Positions 35,801 through 43,049 of a stretch of DNA of 64,000 nt are shown one piece after another. Location: positions 1-64,000 of the forward strand of contig NZ_BAFM01000001.1 of the NCBI RefSeq assembly GCF_000334895.1. The letters run 5' to 3'. A program made the translations under genes and the position numbers. The DNA is from Halococcus agarilyticus (GTDB lineage Archaea > Halobacteriota > Halobacteria > Halobacteriales > Halococcaceae). Below the pieces are notes generated by a model, which was given only the letters and a program-made list of their open reading frames with translations, made no database searches and had not been told where the DNA came from. Position 1 is the stretch's first letter; each line of letters opens with the position of its first letter.

Positions 35801-36142
35801 CTCCGCGACCTCGCCGACAAGCCGGTCTGCGTCGCGGAGTTCGCCAGCAGTTCGATGACGAAGTCGGGACACGACCCACAGCGAAAGGACGAGTGGATAC
35901 GGAACGCCCTCACTTACTTCGACGACCGCGGGATCGACATGTGGTGTTGGTTCAACGAGGACAAGGAAACCGACTGGGCAGTCTTCGACGGCGCACGCGG
36001 GACCGAAACGGTGACACACGACGGCGAACAGGTCGACGCCTACCGTGCCTATCGAACGACGATCGATTCGTCCGCGACCGCCACCACGGACACGATGGCG
36101 TCGAAACCGGCGGCCGGCGACCCGGTCGCCGGCGACGACTGA
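32864..36142 (+). CDS. Tat-exported subtilisin-like protease fused through four repeats to a GH26 glycoside hydrolase
   Basis: This 1092-residue protein has a Tat signal (DRRRFLKAAGSFGLLGSA) and an inhibitor-like propeptide (about 40-130). A subtilase domain (about 130-400) carries the full triad: Asp152 in VVDEGIKYDHPD, His191 in DHGTHVAG, Ser345 in SGTSMATPV, plus AAAGNDYGG. Four A-B-A-B repeats span about 406-730. The C-terminal domain (about 735-1075) matches GH26 (beta-mannanase family): acid/base Glu880 in RLAHEMNGDWYPW and nucleophile Glu992 in VAEFASSS. It could autoprocess, cut surface glycoproteins, and hydrolyse a mannan-like polymer while bound through its repeats. Stand-alone haloarchaeal subtilases (halolysins) end about where the repeats begin. 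The fusion is in one uninterrupted frame. Confidence 0.85.
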   Translation: MAGNTPFDRRRFLKAAGSFGLLGSAVEPGAARPQSGGEPNELLIGVAPSTNAVRTAERALPAEARVVGRNSTLGYVRAELPEQTSTAAKARVAESVANRPGIEYAEPNAIYETLLVPNDPRFDDQYAPEMVNAPNAWDTTLGDGDVTIAVVDEGIKYDHPDLEGNMASDVGRDFVDDDDDPYPDDLSTEDHGTHVAGIAAAGTDNSVGVAGISNASLLSVRALDESGTGYTSAIADGIQWAADNGADIINLSIGGGGYTGTLQKAVSYAYGNGVLLVAAAGNDYGGSVTYPAAYSECMAISALDPDGTLASYSNTGPEIELAAPGTNLLSTWVDDGYSSSLSGTSMATPVVSGVAALVLSQQSFSNEKARTQLKNTAVDVGLTSEKQGAGRINAAAAVNEPLPRELTIAENDGAWTTYGFSVSGSISPRNNIGGADEISADGQRATGGVIDGSDGYTITGEITSLSLSGDVSLYMDGAEVSVEQYLPDVLTIEGSGSWSTYEFTATGGVAPRKYIGDADEIDVDAGRVSGGVGSGSDSYHIAGELTDVSVEGTADVYRNGERLDVGGGGAEEHSLTIAENDGAWTAYGFSVSGSISPRNNIGGADEISASGTRATGGVIDGSDGYTITGEITSLSLSGDATVYLDGEALNVEEYLPDVLTVEGSGSWSTYEFTATGGVAPRKYIGDADEIDVDAGRVSGGVGSGSDSYHIAGELTDVSVDSGATVYRNGEETNKSDSPTIGVYSGLSDADFSAVGRMEEWQNAPYPVQNLFVPWNPDEGHMNWLFDRILPRIWNAGRVPLITWEPYTPDTRTSSVDTAALVERNEYDAYIESLADTTPDDIEVRIGDGEYDQYIDRWAGRLQEFLTASTDRRAYVRLAHEMNGDWYPWSPTVGSSSAESYGRMWRHVHDRFERQGLTGDAVDWMWCVNAEDVGSHSAEQLYPGDSYVDWLGLDGYNWGQSQSWSGWESPDSVYGGMLDRLRDLADKPVCVAEFASSSMTKSGHDPQRKDEWIRNALTYFDDRGIDMWCWFNEDKETDWAVFDGARGTETVTHDGEQVDAYRAYRTTIDSSATATTDTMASKPAAGDPVAGDD
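34079..35055 (+). repeat. Four A-B-A-B repeat units in the protease-GH26 fusion
   Basis: Units start at 34079 (A1), 34331 (B1), 34586 (A2) and 34838 (B2). A units are 252 bases each and B1 is 255. B1 and B2 share an identical run of over 100 bases (about 34378-34495 against 34886-35001). A1 and A2 are nearly identical to A2 of the esterase at 21235. Confidence 0.85.
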
Positions 36143-36239
36143 CCCACTCGGAACGCAGAGCCCGTCACACTCTCCGTCCCAACCTCTCTGACGACGCTCG
36201 ACATATCGATGACCGATGAGCGAAAGGAGCCGTCTCCAG

Positions 36240-37367
36240 TCACCGATCTGCGTTCTCGTGGAGCGTTTTTAGTCGAGCCGTCGTCCGTGCGACCGTGTCG
36301 CTCCAGTCGTAGTCGGCAGTCACCAGTTCCCGTCCGCGTTCGCCGAGTTTCGTCCGGTGCTCCGGGGCCGACGCGAGATCGTCGAGCGCCGCTGCGAAGC
36401 CAGCGACGTCACCGACGGGAACAGTGCGCCCCACCCCTTCGACGATCGACCGCAGCTGGGGGAGGTCGCTCGTCACGACCGGAACGCCCGTCGAGAGGGC
36501 TTCGAGCACCGTCCGCGGCAACCCCTCGGCACGGCTCGGCAGAACGAACAGGTCCGCAGCACGGTACAGCTGTGGCATCTCCTCGTAGGGAATCGCCCCG
36601 AGAAACTCGACGGCCGAACCGAGATCGTTGTCGGCAGCGTGCCGTTCGAGATCCGCCCCGAGCGGACCGTCTCCGGCGAACACCAACCGTGCGTCCGGGT
36701 GGGATGCACGAACCCGTTCGATCGCCGCCAGCGCGTCGTTCGGCCGTTTCCCGCCAACCAGCCGGCCCACGAACAGGATCGTCGGATCGCCCGTCTCGAT
36801 CAGATCGCTCGCCGGTCCGTCGGGGCGAAAACGGTCGGTATCGATCCCGTTCGGCACGATCTCGATGTCGGTTTCGACGCCGAACTCCCGCAGTCGTCGT
36901 CCGTCGGCAGCGGTGTAACAGAACACGACGTCGGCGCTGTCGAACGTGCCACGACCGAGCGTCCGGAGATACCACCGAAACAGCCACTCGGGGGCCGACT
37001 GCGAGTAGAGTCCGTGGTTCGTGATCGCGAGTGGGGTGGCGTCGAACCCGCGTTTCAGCGCCGCGAGATTGGTCGAGAAGTAGAGGTGTGAGTGGGCGTG
37101 AATCACGTCGTAATCGGCCGCCCCGCGGAGGAAGCGTGCGACACCGGCCGAGAGGTCGTTGCCGAGCAGTTCGGCGGTCACCGAACGGCGGAGCACGGTG
37201 TAGCCGTCGCGTTCCTCGTGCCGTGGTCGATCGTCATCGTCGGTGACGGTCAGCACCGTCACGTCGTGACCCATCGCGGCCTGGTCGCGGCTGAGGGCGT
37301 GCGCGTGGTAGGCTCCACCCCCCATCGTTTCCGGATAGAGTTTCTGGGTCACCCGCAGAATGCGCAT
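36240..37367 (-). CDS. Family 4 glycosyltransferase
   Basis: It is about 375 residues from MRILRVTQKLYPETMGGGAY at 37367, the classical GT4 opening with the Gly-rich acceptor loop. Further motifs are IHAHSHLYFSTNLAALKRGF, ILFVGRLVGGKRPNDALAAI, LVFAGDGPLGADLERHAADN, VEFLGAIPYEEMPQLYRAAD and EX7E in RAEGLPRTVLEALSTGVPVV. The longer frame to 37505 would run through the opposite promoter region and was not used. It converges with the fusion protein gene and is divergent from the epimerase. Confidence 0.85.
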   Translation of the reverse strand: MRILRVTQKLYPETMGGGAYHAHALSRDQAAMGHDVTVLTVTDDDDRPRHEERDGYTVLRRSVTAELLGNDLSAGVARFLRGAADYDVIHAHSHLYFSTNLAALKRGFDATPLAITNHGLYSQSAPEWLFRWYLRTLGRGTFDSADVVFCYTAADGRRLREFGVETDIEIVPNGIDTDRFRPDGPASDLIETGDPTILFVGRLVGGKRPNDALAAIERVRASHPDARLVFAGDGPLGADLERHAADNDLGSAVEFLGAIPYEEMPQLYRAADLFVLPSRAEGLPRTVLEALSTGVPVVTSDLPQLRSIVEGVGRTVPVGDVAGFAAALDDLASAPEHRTKLGERGRELVTADYDWSDTVARTTARLKTLHENADR

Positions 37368-37519
37368 CTGCCGTAGGGCGGTACCCGGGAGGACAAAAGC
37401 CGTTTGATCCGCCGGTGCCGACGAACGAGCCACGCTACCGTCATGTCTTCCGGAGTACGGAATCGCGGTTCGATCGGCTCGACATATCCGATCACCGACC
37501 AGCAATCCAGCAATCGGTA

Positions 37520-37528
37520 CGCTTTAGC
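37520..37528 (+). promoter_or_regulatory. TATA-like promoter of the epimerase
   Basis: CGCTTTAGC lies 26-34 bases upstream of the ATG at 37554. Confidence 0.45.
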
Positions 37529-37553
37529 CGACGGTCGTCTCCCCTTCGAGGGA

Positions 37554-38537
37554 ATGATACTCGTCACCGGCGGTGCGGGGTTCATCGGCGGGCATCTCGC
37601 CGAACAGTTCGTCCGCGACGGTCACGACGTGGTCGTGCTCGATGACCTCGATCCGTACTACGACGTCGACATCAAGCGCCGAAACATCGAGTGCGCCCGC
37701 GAGGCCGCCCACGGCGGTTCGGGGAGCTACGAACTGGTTGAGGGGGACGTTCGTGATGCCGACCTCGTCGCCGACCTGGTGGACGAGGCGGCGTACGTCT
37801 ACCATCAGGCCGCCCAGGCCGGCGTGCGAACCAGCGTCGAGAACCCCCGACGGGTCGACGACATCAACGTCGAGGGGACGCTGAACGTCCTCGATGCGGC
37901 GCGTGCCTCCCCCGTCGAGCGGATCGTCTTCGCGAGTTCGTCGTCGGTCTACGGCAAACCACGCGATCTCCCCTACGACGAGGACCACCCCACGACCCCG
38001 ATCAGTCCCTACGGCGTCTCGAAGCTCGCCGCCGAGAACTACGTCCGGGTGTACGGTGACCTCTACGACCTCTCGACCGTGGCGCTCCGTTACTTCACCG
38101 TTTACGGTCCACGGATGCGCCCGAACATGGCGATCAGCAACTTCGTCTCCCGGTGTGCGAACGGCGAACCACCCGTCGTCTACGGCGACGGCTCCCAGAC
38201 GCGGGATTTCACCTACATCGACGACGTCGTCCGCGCGAACGCGAAACTGCTCGATACCGACGCCGCCGACGGCGAGGTTCTGAACATCGGCAGCACCGAC
38301 ACCGTTTCGATCGCGACGCTCGCCGAGGTGATCCGGGACGAGATTGCACCCGACCTCTCCATCGAGCACGGCGAGCGTCAGGCCGGCGACGCCGAACACA
38401 CTCACGCCGACGTGACGAAGGCGGGCGACGTGCTCGGCTACGAACCCACCGAAGACATCCGGAGCGGTGTTCGGCAGTTCATCGCGTGGTATCGGGCGAA
38501 TCGAGAGTGGTACGAACCGCTCGTCCGATCCTCCTGA
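37554..38537 (+). CDS. NAD-dependent sugar-nucleotide epimerase/dehydratase (extended SDR)
   Basis: It is about 327 residues from ATG 37554. The NAD-binding MILVTGGAGFIGGHLAEQF opens the protein. Catalytic Ser lies in FASSSSVYGKP and the Tyr-x3-Lys pair in SPYGVSKLAAE. DLDPYYDVDIKRRNIECA and RYFTVYGPRMRPNMAISNFV are typical of archaeal UDP-glucose 4-epimerase and UDP-glucuronate 4-epimerase-like proteins. It would interconvert gluco and galacto sugar nucleotides to feed the glycosyltransferases. A frame extension to 37404 is not supported by family length or promoter position. Exact substrate cannot be assigned. Confidence 0.8.
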   Translation: MILVTGGAGFIGGHLAEQFVRDGHDVVVLDDLDPYYDVDIKRRNIECAREAAHGGSGSYELVEGDVRDADLVADLVDEAAYVYHQAAQAGVRTSVENPRRVDDINVEGTLNVLDAARASPVERIVFASSSSVYGKPRDLPYDEDHPTTPISPYGVSKLAAENYVRVYGDLYDLSTVALRYFTVYGPRMRPNMAISNFVSRCANGEPPVVYGDGSQTRDFTYIDDVVRANAKLLDTDAADGEVLNIGSTDTVSIATLAEVIRDEIAPDLSIEHGERQAGDAEHTHADVTKAGDVLGYEPTEDIRSGVRQFIAWYRANREWYEPLVRSS

Positions 38538-38650
38538 ATCACCCAGTTGACACTCGTCCCACTCGGCAATTACCACGGCTTCGGTTCCTCGAGAGCGACC
38601 ACAAACTGGTTTGATCGGTCGAAGGCATCCACTTCAATCTCGGAAAACCC

Positions 38651-40279
38651 ATGCGCCGGTCGTGTGGCCGTATCATGGGGACCGACAGATGTATGTCGTC
38701 CTGTGTCGTAGATTGTCAGAGATCGGACGTGAGTGGGATCACCACCTGGCGTTTCGACACGCCCGAGGGGGCCGTCCTCGCCGGCGACAGCGACGCGGTG
38801 ACGTACGCGTGGACCGCCGCGCTGCTGACCGGCCTCCTCGCCGTCGTGGTCCCGGCGGTCGGCCTCGCGAGCGACCTCCCGACGCCCGCGCTCGTCGTGG
38901 CCGCCGGCGTGCTCTACGTCGCGACCGTTCTCGCGGCCGGCGTGGCCTTCGAGGGGTTCGCGGCGTCGGTGTTCGTCCTCGGGCTGTTCGACATCGCGGT
39001 GGTGCTGGTCGATGGCCCGGGGATCGCGACCCTCGATCTCGTGGCGGTCGACGTGGTCGCGATCCCGCTCTTTTTCGTGCTCGTCTACGACTGGCTCGCC
39101 GACCGAGGGCCGCTCCGGCCGACCGCCCGCGTGATCGCGGTGGTCGCGTTCGCCGGCTTCGTCGGCTGGACGTTTCTCGCCGCGCTCTTCGGCAGCGGTC
39201 CTTCGGGGCTGGCCGCCGGACTGTACGCGATCGAACAGCTCCGGTACTTCGTGGTGTTCGCGGTGGCGGCCCTCGTGGTGCGCCGGACGAACGCGTGGTG
39301 TGCGATCTACCCGTTCGTGATCGCCACTGCCGGACACCTCGTGATCTCGCTCGCCCAGATCACGAACAGTGGTCGGCTCGGCTTCCCGTTTCTCGGCGAG
39401 CCGCCCGATCGATTCTTCCAGCCGACGTTCACGCTCGGCGCGACCGAGATCGCCACCGGCTTCTACGCCGGTGGGTTCGTCGGCCACGGCCGGGAGCTGG
39501 CGATGGTCCTGTTCCTGTTCATCCCCCTCGTGCTCGCGATCGCGTTGCGTCACTCGTGGGGACACGTCGGGCTCGCCAGCGTCGGGATCGCCGCCTCGAT
39601 GCTCTCGATCCGAGTTGCCAACACCGATGCCGGCTGGGCGACGCTGCTGCTGCTCAGTGCGGTGTTCGGCACATACTTACTGGGTGTAGGGCTCGTTCGG
39701 GCGAAACGAAAGTACTCGACGCTCGCGCTGGTGCCGGCGTCCACCGCCGTCGTCGCGTTCGCGCTCGTTCTCCTCCAGGGGTTCCGGGCCCTGGTCCGGT
39801 CCGACAGCGTCAACGGCGGCACACTGGTCGTGGGGCGGGGCGCGATCGGGGTACGGATCGAACAGTACGTGGTGGCAGTGCGGATCGCGCTCGCAAACCC
39901 GCTCTTCGGTCTCGGGGGGAAGAACCTGTATCTCGTCTCGCGAAGCTACGGCTTAGGCCCTGATATCGGCGTTCACAACACCTACCTCTCGAACCTCGCC
40001 GCGACCGGGTTCGTCGGGTTCGGGCTGTACCTCCTCGCCGCCCTGGCGGTGCTCTGGATCGCGGTCCGGCTCGCGTTCGACACGAGCGGCGACGAACGCG
40101 CCCTCTGGGTGGCGGTGATCTGTGCAATGTTCGCCTACCACGCTTACTCGTCGTGGATGATGTCATATCACTGGACCGTCGGCAACACCGCGTTCTGGCT
40201 GCTCGCGGGTGTCGCAGTCGGCGGCGCGGCGGCGCGCTGGCGCGATACGGTGACGTCGATCAGCGGTCGCATCGTTTAG
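38651..40279 (+). CDS. O-antigen ligase/polymerase-like (Wzy) membrane protein
   Basis: It is up to 542 residues with about twelve hydrophobic helices. The periplasm-facing loop and following helix carry GIGVRIEQYVVAVRIALANP, LFGLGGKNLYLVSRSYGLGP and the conserved His of DIGVHNTYLSNLAATGFVGF, the pattern of the Wzy_C/O-antigen ligase domain. It would polymerise flipped repeat units or ligate them to a carrier. The start is uncertain: ATGs at 38651, 38675 and 38693 and a GTG at 38729 are all in frame before the first helix. It is the last gene of the glycan region. Confidence 0.75.
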   Translation: MRRSCGRIMGTDRCMSSCVVDCQRSDVSGITTWRFDTPEGAVLAGDSDAVTYAWTAALLTGLLAVVVPAVGLASDLPTPALVVAAGVLYVATVLAAGVAFEGFAASVFVLGLFDIAVVLVDGPGIATLDLVAVDVVAIPLFFVLVYDWLADRGPLRPTARVIAVVAFAGFVGWTFLAALFGSGPSGLAAGLYAIEQLRYFVVFAVAALVVRRTNAWCAIYPFVIATAGHLVISLAQITNSGRLGFPFLGEPPDRFFQPTFTLGATEIATGFYAGGFVGHGRELAMVLFLFIPLVLAIALRHSWGHVGLASVGIAASMLSIRVANTDAGWATLLLLSAVFGTYLLGVGLVRAKRKYSTLALVPASTAVVAFALVLLQGFRALVRSDSVNGGTLVVGRGAIGVRIEQYVVAVRIALANPLFGLGGKNLYLVSRSYGLGPDIGVHNTYLSNLAATGFVGFGLYLLAALAVLWIAVRLAFDTSGDERALWVAVICAMFAYHAYSSWMMSYHWTVGNTAFWLLAGVAVGGAAARWRDTVTSISGRIV

Positions 40280-40695
40280 GAGCCACGGCGTCGTGGTCCG
40301 GGTGTGCGTGAGGCCCATCTCGTCGGCGCGGCCAGTCGCCGTTCGGATCCTTTCCCGACGAAACCTACCACTCGCTGTTCGCCAACTCCGCCGACCGAAG
40401 TGAAGTGTTTCTCATTGACCCGATGCGGACTAAGCAAGAGCGCACAGCAAAATCGGCGTTTGAGTCCTCACTATATATCGGACCGTAGCTAGTCAGTTCA
40501 CTCGCCTCTTGGATCGATCAGGACAGGCAGCGATCGGCGCAGTTGATCACCTCGGTCTCATGTCTGACGGCCACGGCTCTCTCCGTGGTCTCGAACCAGA
40601 GTGTTTCTCTGGGAACCTCCTCTACAACCCAGAGTGTTCTCAAATAGTGGACGATACGGCTTGAACCGTACCTGTATATTGTCTGTGCACGATAG
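40280..40695. other. Intergenic boundary between glycan and sugar-utilisation regions
   Basis: This 416-base gap holds no supported gene. It contains CCAGAGTGTTCTCAAATA (40629-40646), repeated upstream of the iclR start at 41597-41614, and a 16-base element with TACGG/CCGTA arms (40655-40670). Both lie just beyond the 3' end of the iclR-like gene. The AT content is locally higher around 40430-40490. Confidence 0.5.
40629..40646 (-). promoter_or_regulatory. Candidate IclR operator, copy 1
   Basis: The minus strand reads TATTTGAGAACACTCTGG. It matches the copy at 41597-41614 at 16 of 18 positions. Presumed regulator site; no binding evidence. Confidence 0.35.
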
Positions 40696-41440
40696 TTACT
40701 GTGAGAGTGAGAGCTCGATGTCGTTCGCGTGAGTGAGCACGAGGCCGGGGAGGTCTTCCTCCAGTCGCTTGCCGGAGAAGCGTTCGCCGGGGCCGGCGAC
40801 CGCGAGTGCGCCGACGACCTCGTCCTGACATCGGATCGGCGCGGCGACCGAGCGCACCCCCTCGAAGGCCTCGTCACGATCGAACGCGAGCCCTCGGTCG
40901 CTGATGACACCCAGCTCGTCGCGGAGGTCGGCCGCGCTGGTCGTGGTTCGTCGCGTGAGCGCCGCGAGCCCGTGGGTCTCGATGTACTCCTCGATGACCG
41001 TCGAGGGAGCGGCCGCGAGAACGGCCTTGCCGGGTGCGGTGGCGTGGAGCGGCACGCGGCTCCCGAGGCGAATCGGCAGCTCCCTCCCGCTGGAGGCGGT
41101 CACGGCGTAGACGGCGTGGCCGAACTCCGGAACGACCAAAGCTGCCATCTCGCCGGTCTGATCGGCGAGCGCGTCGACCTCGGGGGGCCCCGATCCGACA
41201 GAGATCCATCCCGTCGCGCACCCCCATCCCCACGTCGAGAAATCGGAGTCCGAGTCGGTATCGACCCCCGTCGTTGACGGCGAAACCGACCCGCTCCAGC
41301 GTCACCAGGTGGTTGTGCACGGCGCTCTTCGAGAGGTCGAGCCGCTCGGCCAGTTCGGTGACGCCCGCCTCCCGTACCTCCAGCAACGCCTCGATGACTC
41401 GGACGGACGTCCGCGTCGCACGAACCGGGTAGTCGGTCAT
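40696..41440 (-). pseudogene. IclR-family transcriptional regulator, frameshifted
   Basis: The N-terminal winged helix-turn-helix is intact (TSVRVIEALLEVREAGVTEL, LDLSKSAVHNHLVTLERVGF) from the ATG at 41440. The effector domain (GEMAALVVPEFGHAVYAVTA, RVPLHATAPGKAVLAAAPS, SVAAPIRCQDEVVGALAVAG) continues in another frame to the stop at 40696. The frame change falls at a run of six G (41182-41187, plus strand) followed by CCCC; the span is 745 bases, one more than a whole number of codons. Removing one base restores IGPPEVDALADQTGE and a normal length of about 247 residues. Either a real loss of the regulator, a phase-variable tract, or a sequencing error. Its position beside dgoD suggests it controls the galactoside genes. 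Confidence 0.75.
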
Positions 41441-41596
41441 GTCGCGTCGTTTGGCCGCCACGTGATTAACGGTGTCCACTATTGCCGAACGAACTCCGGC
41501 CGATCCGCCGACTCCGGAGACGGGACGCCGTGACCGGAAACCGCGTCCCCGACCTGCTTCGGGCGTATCACGACCGTTTTCGCCCACACCGGAACT

Positions 41597-41614
41597 CCAG
41601 GGCGTTCTCAAATA
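41597..41614 (-). promoter_or_regulatory. Candidate IclR operator, copy 2
   Basis: CCAGGGCGTTCTCAAATA on the plus strand. It differs from copy 1 (40629-40646) at two positions. Confidence 0.4.
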
Positions 41615-41642
41615 ACGAACGGACGGAACATCAACCAACGCA

Positions 41643-41656
41643 TTCTAAATTGAGAA
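41643..41656. promoter_or_regulatory. Palindromic candidate operator upstream of dgoD
   Basis: TTCTAAATTGAGAA has TTCT/AGAA arms and resembles the TTCTCAAAT core of the two direct copies. It lies about 46 bases above the TATA-like box of dgoD, a position suited to activation. Confidence 0.4.
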
Positions 41657-41701
41657 ACCGGCCGAGACGTCCTGAAATAGGCGACATCAGCACCTCCATG
41701 A

Positions 41702-41712
41702 AAATATTTAAG
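41702..41712 (+). promoter_or_regulatory. TATA-like promoter of dgoD
   Basis: AAATATTTAAG lies 64-74 bases upstream of the ATG at 41776. This predicts an mRNA leader of roughly 40 bases, unlike the mostly leaderless genes around. Confidence 0.55.
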
Positions 41713-41775
41713 TATCACCTTTCCCTCGTTACCGACGGTTGATCATGATACTGTGTAGCGGGGTTCGTCGGTAGA

Positions 41776-42924
41776 ATGCGCATCGTCGATTACGAACTGT
41801 ACTCGGTACCGCCGCGATGGCTGTTCCTCCGGCTGGAGACCAGCGACGGGCTCGTCGGTTGGGGCGAACCCGTCGTCGAGGGGCGGTCGCGGACCGTCCG
41901 GACGGCCGTTCAGGAACTGCTCGACGGCTACCTCCTCGGGGAGGACCCGCTGCGCATCGAGGACCACTGGCAGACGATGTACCGTGGCGGGTTCTACCGC
42001 GGCGGTCCGGTCCTGATGTCCGCCATCGCCGGAATCGATCAGGCGCTCTGGGACATCAAGGGCAAACACTTCGGCGCGCCCGTCTACGAGCTGCTCGGCG
42101 GACGGGCCCGCGATCGAGTCCGCGTCTATCAGTGGATCGGCGGCGACCGACCCGAAGGCGTCGCCCAGGCCGCCACCAAGAAGGTCGAGGAGGGGTTCTC
42201 CGCGCTGAAGATGAACGCCACCTCGGAGCTCCAGCACGTCGACTCCCCCGCCGCGGTCGCGGCCGCCGTCGAACGGATCGCCCGCGTCCGCGAGGCCGTC
42301 GGGCCGGAGGTCGATATCGGCGTCGACTTCCACGGGCGCGCATCGAAGTCGATGGCCAAGCGCCTCGTGAGCGCGCTGGAGCCACACGAACCGATGTTCG
42401 TCGAGGAGCCGGTGCTGCCCGAGCACAACGACGCGCTGGCGCAGGTCGCGTCGCGGACGAGCGTGCCGATCGCGACCGGCGAGCGGCTGTTCTCGCGGTG
42501 GGACTTCAAGGAGCTGTTCGAGCAGGGCGTCGTGGACATCGTCCAGCCCGACCTCTCACACGCCGGCGGGATCACCGAGGTGAAGAAGATCGCGGCGATG
42601 GCGGCAGCCTACGACGTCTCGATGGCTCCGCACTGTCCGCTGGGGCCGATCGCACTCGCGTCGTGCCTCCAGGTCGACGCCTGTTCGCCGAACGCCCTCA
42701 TCCAAGAACAGAGCCTCGACATCCACTACAACGAGACGAGGGACGTTCTCCACTACCTCGAGAACCGCTCGGAGTTCGCGTTCGACGACGGCTACGTCGA
42801 GCTGCCGACGGAGCCGGGGCTGGGGATCGACATCGACGAGGAGCGCGTTCGCGACAACGCCGGTGAGGTCGACTGGCACAACCCGGTCTGGCGTCACGAG
42901 GACGGCAGCGTCGCGGAGTGGTGA
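41776..42924 (+). CDS. dgoD: D-galactonate dehydratase
   Basis: This 382-residue enolase-superfamily protein is strongly similar throughout to bacterial DgoD. Examples are SVPPRWLFLRLETSDGLVGW, GFYRGGPVLMSAIAGIDQAL, VDFHGRASKSMAKRLVSALE, SHAGGITEVKKIAAMAAAYD, MAPHCPLGPIALASCLQVDA and a terminal NPVWRHEDGSVAEW. It dehydrates D-galactonate to 2-keto-3-deoxygalactonate, the second oxidative step of the De Ley-Doudoroff galactose route used by haloarchaea. Metal-binding Asp/Glu residues lie in VDFHG, VEEPV and TGERL. It heads the sugar-utilisation genes next to an IclR-type regulator. The importer gene at 43050 follows on the same strand after 125 bases, and galactosidases lie farther downstream. 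Confidence 0.9.
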   Translation: MRIVDYELYSVPPRWLFLRLETSDGLVGWGEPVVEGRSRTVRTAVQELLDGYLLGEDPLRIEDHWQTMYRGGFYRGGPVLMSAIAGIDQALWDIKGKHFGAPVYELLGGRARDRVRVYQWIGGDRPEGVAQAATKKVEEGFSALKMNATSELQHVDSPAAVAAAVERIARVREAVGPEVDIGVDFHGRASKSMAKRLVSALEPHEPMFVEEPVLPEHNDALAQVASRTSVPIATGERLFSRWDFKELFEQGVVDIVQPDLSHAGGITEVKKIAAMAAAYDVSMAPHCPLGPIALASCLQVDACSPNALIQEQSLDIHYNETRDVLHYLENRSEFAFDDGYVELPTEPGLGIDIDEERVRDNAGEVDWHNPVWRHEDGSVAEW

Positions 42925-43049
42925 TCGATGTACCGTACGGTTCCACCGGGCGAGGACGACTCCGGGGGCGGCGAACACTGGCCGCCACCCCCGGCGGCAC
43001 GCACGGGCGGAGTATCGAGCGACGAACACGGCGGCCCCGAAACTGACCA

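Larger units (their letters stand above)
41441..41775. other. Divergent iclR-dgoD control region
   Basis: This 335-base region separates the regulator from dgoD. It contains a candidate operator (41597-41614), an imperfect palindrome TTCTAAATTGAGAA (41643-41656), a TATA-like box (41702-41712) and a nine-codon open frame (41745-41774) ending just before the dgoD ATG. Confidence 0.5.
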
